Notes under the pieces: generated by a model
Database searches by the model: none
Seen by the model: only the letters and a program-made list of their open reading frames with translations
Told to the model about the DNA's origin: nothing
Part shown: piece after piece, positions 62,006 to 64,000 of the stretch
Numbering within the stretch: position 1 is the first letter of the stretch
How the letters are laid out: the number at the start of each line of letters is the position of its first letter
NCBI RefSeq assembly: GCF_027924405.1
Contig: NZ_AP026978.1
Location: 1,116,001-1,180,000, forward strand
Origin: Nocardia sputorum
GTDB taxonomy: Bacteria > Actinomycetota > Actinomycetes > Mycobacteriales > Mycobacteriaceae
Length of the DNA stretch: 64,000 bases
Reading direction: 5' to 3'
Position numbers and translations under genes: made by a program

Positions 62006-64000
62006 CCGGGCGGGTGACGCCGCAGCAGCTGGCACAGGCGCTGGGACTGCCACCGCCCACCGAGGAACAGGCCGCCGTGATCGCCGCGCCGCCCGGCCCG
62101 ACCCTGGTGGTGGCGGGCGCGGGCGCGGGCAAGACCGAGACGATGGCCGCGCGTGTGGTGTGGATGGTCGCGAACGGGCTCGTCCTGCCGGACGAAGTGC
62201 TCGGACTGACCTTCACGCGCAAAGCCGCGCAGCAGCTGACCGCCCGCATCCGGACCAGGCTGGCCAGGCTCGCCGGCGCGCCGCTGCTGCGCGAACTCGA
62301 CCCGAGCGGCCGCTTGCGCGCCCAGCTGACCGGCGCGGAACCGGAGATCAGCACGTACCACTCGTACGCCGGCAGGTTGCTCACCGAACACGGACTGCTC
62401 CTTCCGGTGGAGCCCTCGGCGACCCTGCTCACCGAGACCCAGCTCTGGCAGCTCGCCCACCAGGTGGTCCGCACCTGGGACGGCGACCTGGAGACCGAGC
62501 GCACCCCGGTGTCGGTCACCGAGGCGGTGCTCGCGTTGTCCGGGCAGCTGGCCGAGCATCTGGTCGAACCCGAGGATCTGGCCGAGGCGCACACCGAGCT
62601 GGCGAAGCTGGTGTACACGTTGCCCGCCGGTCCGCGGCAGCGGGGCGGGCCGAGCCAGACGCTGCTGAACATCGTGCAGGTGCAGCGGGAACGGGTAGCG
62701 CTGCTGCCCCTGGTTCAGGAACTCGCCGAGGCGCTGCGCCGTCGGGGCGCCCTGGACTTCGGCGCGCAGATGTCCCTCGCCGCCCGCCTGGCCGCCGAGC
62801 ATCCCGAGGTCGCCGCCGCCGAACGCGCCCGCTTCCGCCTGGTCCTGCTCGACGAGTACCAGGACACCGGCCACGCGCAGCGAGTTCTGCTCGCCGCCCT
62901 GTTCGGGGGTGCGCCGGACCCGGCGGCCTCGACGCAAGCCACGCACGGCGATCTCGCTGCTGCCGGAGGGCGAGACTCGGCTGACGCAGACGTTTCCGCC
63001 GATGTCCGGCGGTCGACGCACCCCGGCGCGCACGGCGGCGAGCGTGAGTCGCGCGGCGCCGCCAACGGCTCGGATGCGCCGACCGCAAGCACTTCCGCAC
63101 GCTCCGGTGCGCAAAAGGCGCATCTCGAGCCGTCCACGGGGCAACTGTGGTCCTCGGACGACGCTCGGGCTCCGGCCACCGACCGGCTCGCGCCGGATAG
63201 CCGGGCACAGCAGCCGGTCGAGGGCAAGCGCGATCCGAATGTGCCACCGGCCACCTCGTTCTCGCGGACTGCCGACACTCGCGCTGGTGACACTCCGCAG
63301 CGCGGCCCCGACGGCGATACGGATAGCGAAGGGCAACCGAGGTTCGCCGGTGCGCACGATCCGCACGCCGCACTTCGGCGACGCGACCAGACCCCGCCGC
63401 CGCACCAAGCCCAGCGCCTTGCCGTGACCGCCGTCGGCGACCCGATGCAGTCGATCTACGGCTGGCGTGGCGCTTCGGCGGCGAATCTGCCCCGGTTCGC
63501 CACCGACTTCCCCAGTGCGCCAGGCGTGCCCGCCCCGACGCTGGCGTTGCTGACCAGCTGGCGCAATCCGCCCGAAGCGCTGGCGCTGGCCAATCTCGTC
63601 GCCGACCCATTGCGGCGCAAGGCGCTCGAGGGCGGCGGCGTCACGGTCGACGCGTTGCGCGCCAAACCCGACGCCGGGCCGGGAGTGGTCGCGCTGGCGT
63701 TGACCGAGACCGTGGCCGCCGAACGCGAGTGGGTGGCCGAGCGGATCGCCGCGGAGTGGGCAGCCCGGCGGGCGGCGCAACAGCAGCCGCCCACGTCGGC
63801 GGTACTGGTGCGTCGCAATGCCGATGCCGCGCCGCTCGCGGAAGCGCTGCGCGGCCAAGGTCTTCCGGTGGAGATCGTCGGGCTCGGTGGCTTGCTCGCC
63901 ACACCGGAGGTCGCCGACATCGTCGCCACCCTGCGGTTGATCGCCGAACCCGGATCGGGCAGCGCGGGCATGCGCGTGCTGACCGGCGCGCGCTGGCGCA
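62002..64000 (+). CDS. adnB: AdnB helicase-nuclease subunit, N-terminal part
   Basis: The first 666 codons are present; the right window edge cuts the gene. Walker A is GAGAGKTETM (residues 39-48), motif Ia LTFTRKAAQQL, motif II LLDEYQDTGHAQR (Asp284) and motif III VTAVGDPMQSIYGWRGASAA. Between motifs II and III, residues about 304-468 are a hydrophilic, Ala/Ser/Asp/Arg-rich insert of about 165 residues that is not expected in UvrD-type helicases. Start GTG 62002 has only a weak ribosome site. The nuclease domain should lie beyond the window. Confidence 0.9.
   Translation, partial: MTGRVTPQQLAQALGLPPPTEEQAAVIAAPPGPTLVVAGAGAGKTETMAARVVWMVANGLVLPDEVLGLTFTRKAAQQLTARIRTRLARLAGAPLLRELDPSGRLRAQLTGAEPEISTYHSYAGRLLTEHGLLLPVEPSATLLTETQLWQLAHQVVRTWDGDLETERTPVSVTEAVLALSGQLAEHLVEPEDLAEAHTELAKLVYTLPAGPRQRGGPSQTLLNIVQVQRERVALLPLVQELAEALRRRGALDFGAQMSLAARLAAEHPEVAAAERARFRLVLLDEYQDTGHAQRVLLAALFGGAPDPAASTQATHGDLAAAGGRDSADADVSADVRRSTHPGAHGGERESRGAANGSDAPTASTSARSGAQKAHLEPSTGQLWSSDDARAPATDRLAPDSRAQQPVEGKRDPNVPPATSFSRTADTRAGDTPQRGPDGDTDSEGQPRFAGAHDPHAALRRRDQTPPPHQAQRLAVTAVGDPMQSIYGWRGASAANLPRFATDFPSAPGVPAPTLALLTSWRNPPEALALANLVADPLRRKALEGGGVTVDALRAKPDAGPGVVALALTETVAAEREWVAERIAAEWAARRAAQQQPPTSAVLVRRNADAAPLAEALRGQGLPVEIVGLGGLLATPEVADIVATLRLIAEPGSGSAGMRVLTGARWR

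Noticed and set aside
57702..62672. A 1656-codon open frame on the minus strand
   Set aside because: It is the antisense of adnA and adnB fused to the real hydrolase at its end. High GC removes stops in this frame; only the part from 57702 to 58478 has family features.

Overview
This window comes from a high-GC actinobacterium of the mycolic-acid group, most likely Nocardia or a close relative. The evidence is GTG/TTG starts with ATGA/GTGA overlaps, an XRE/DUF5753–DUF397 pair, an ESX accessory operon (DUF3558, PPE-like protein, EspG), an Ag85-type esterase, and an AdnA–AdnB pair preceded by an alkyltransferase-like protein and a lipase-type hydrolase, the order I recall from Mycobacterium tuberculosis. 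No rRNA, tRNA, CRISPR array or insertion sequence was seen.

Layout. 1-2.5 kb: XRE/DUF397 regulatory locus with divergent small genes, then a secreted protein. 2.7-5.7 kb: ESX accessory operon without core secretion genes. 6.4-16.9 kb: nitrogen assimilation. It has a NarK transporter, a GntR/MFS divergent pair, then a five-gene operon narK-nirB-nirD-hemD/regulator-cbiX behind a strong GlnR-type double box. 17-24.7 kb: a TIR / transmembrane / beta-propeller protein coupled to a small upstream ORF, with oxidoreductases, a GlxA-type regulator and an esterase around it. 24.7-33.5 kb: an orphan conjugation-type membrane protein, a Tat-exported phosphatase, small regulators, and a GcvH-like protein without its lipoyl lysine. 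33.5-38.9 kb: a ten-gene gas-vesicle operon on the minus strand. 39.8-46.7 kb: respiratory nitrate reductase narGHJI. 47.2-50.4 kb: a low-GC island with two WXG100-type proteins, an ADP-ribosyltransferase-type toxin and a small downstream gene, next to a duplicated mtnB fragment. 50.5-53.5 kb: methionine salvage genes mtnC, mtnD and an mtnA-mtnB fusion. 54.7-56.5 kb: a MobA-MoeA fusion for molybdenum cofactor. 57.4-64 kb: alkyltransferase-like protein, hydrolase, adnA and the start of adnB.

The genes fit together around nitrogen and low oxygen. NarGHJI reduces nitrate to nitrite at the membrane, the NarK proteins move nitrate and nitrite, NirBD reduces nitrite to ammonium, the HemD and CbiX proteins supply siroheme for NirB, and MobA-MoeA supplies molybdenum cofactor for NarG. 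Gas vesicles could let cells float towards air, though that link is inference. The most unusual loci are the toxin cassette bounded by the mtnB duplication, the TIR-propeller gene, the GcvH-like protein with serine at the lipoylation site, and the long insert inside the AdnB helicase domain.
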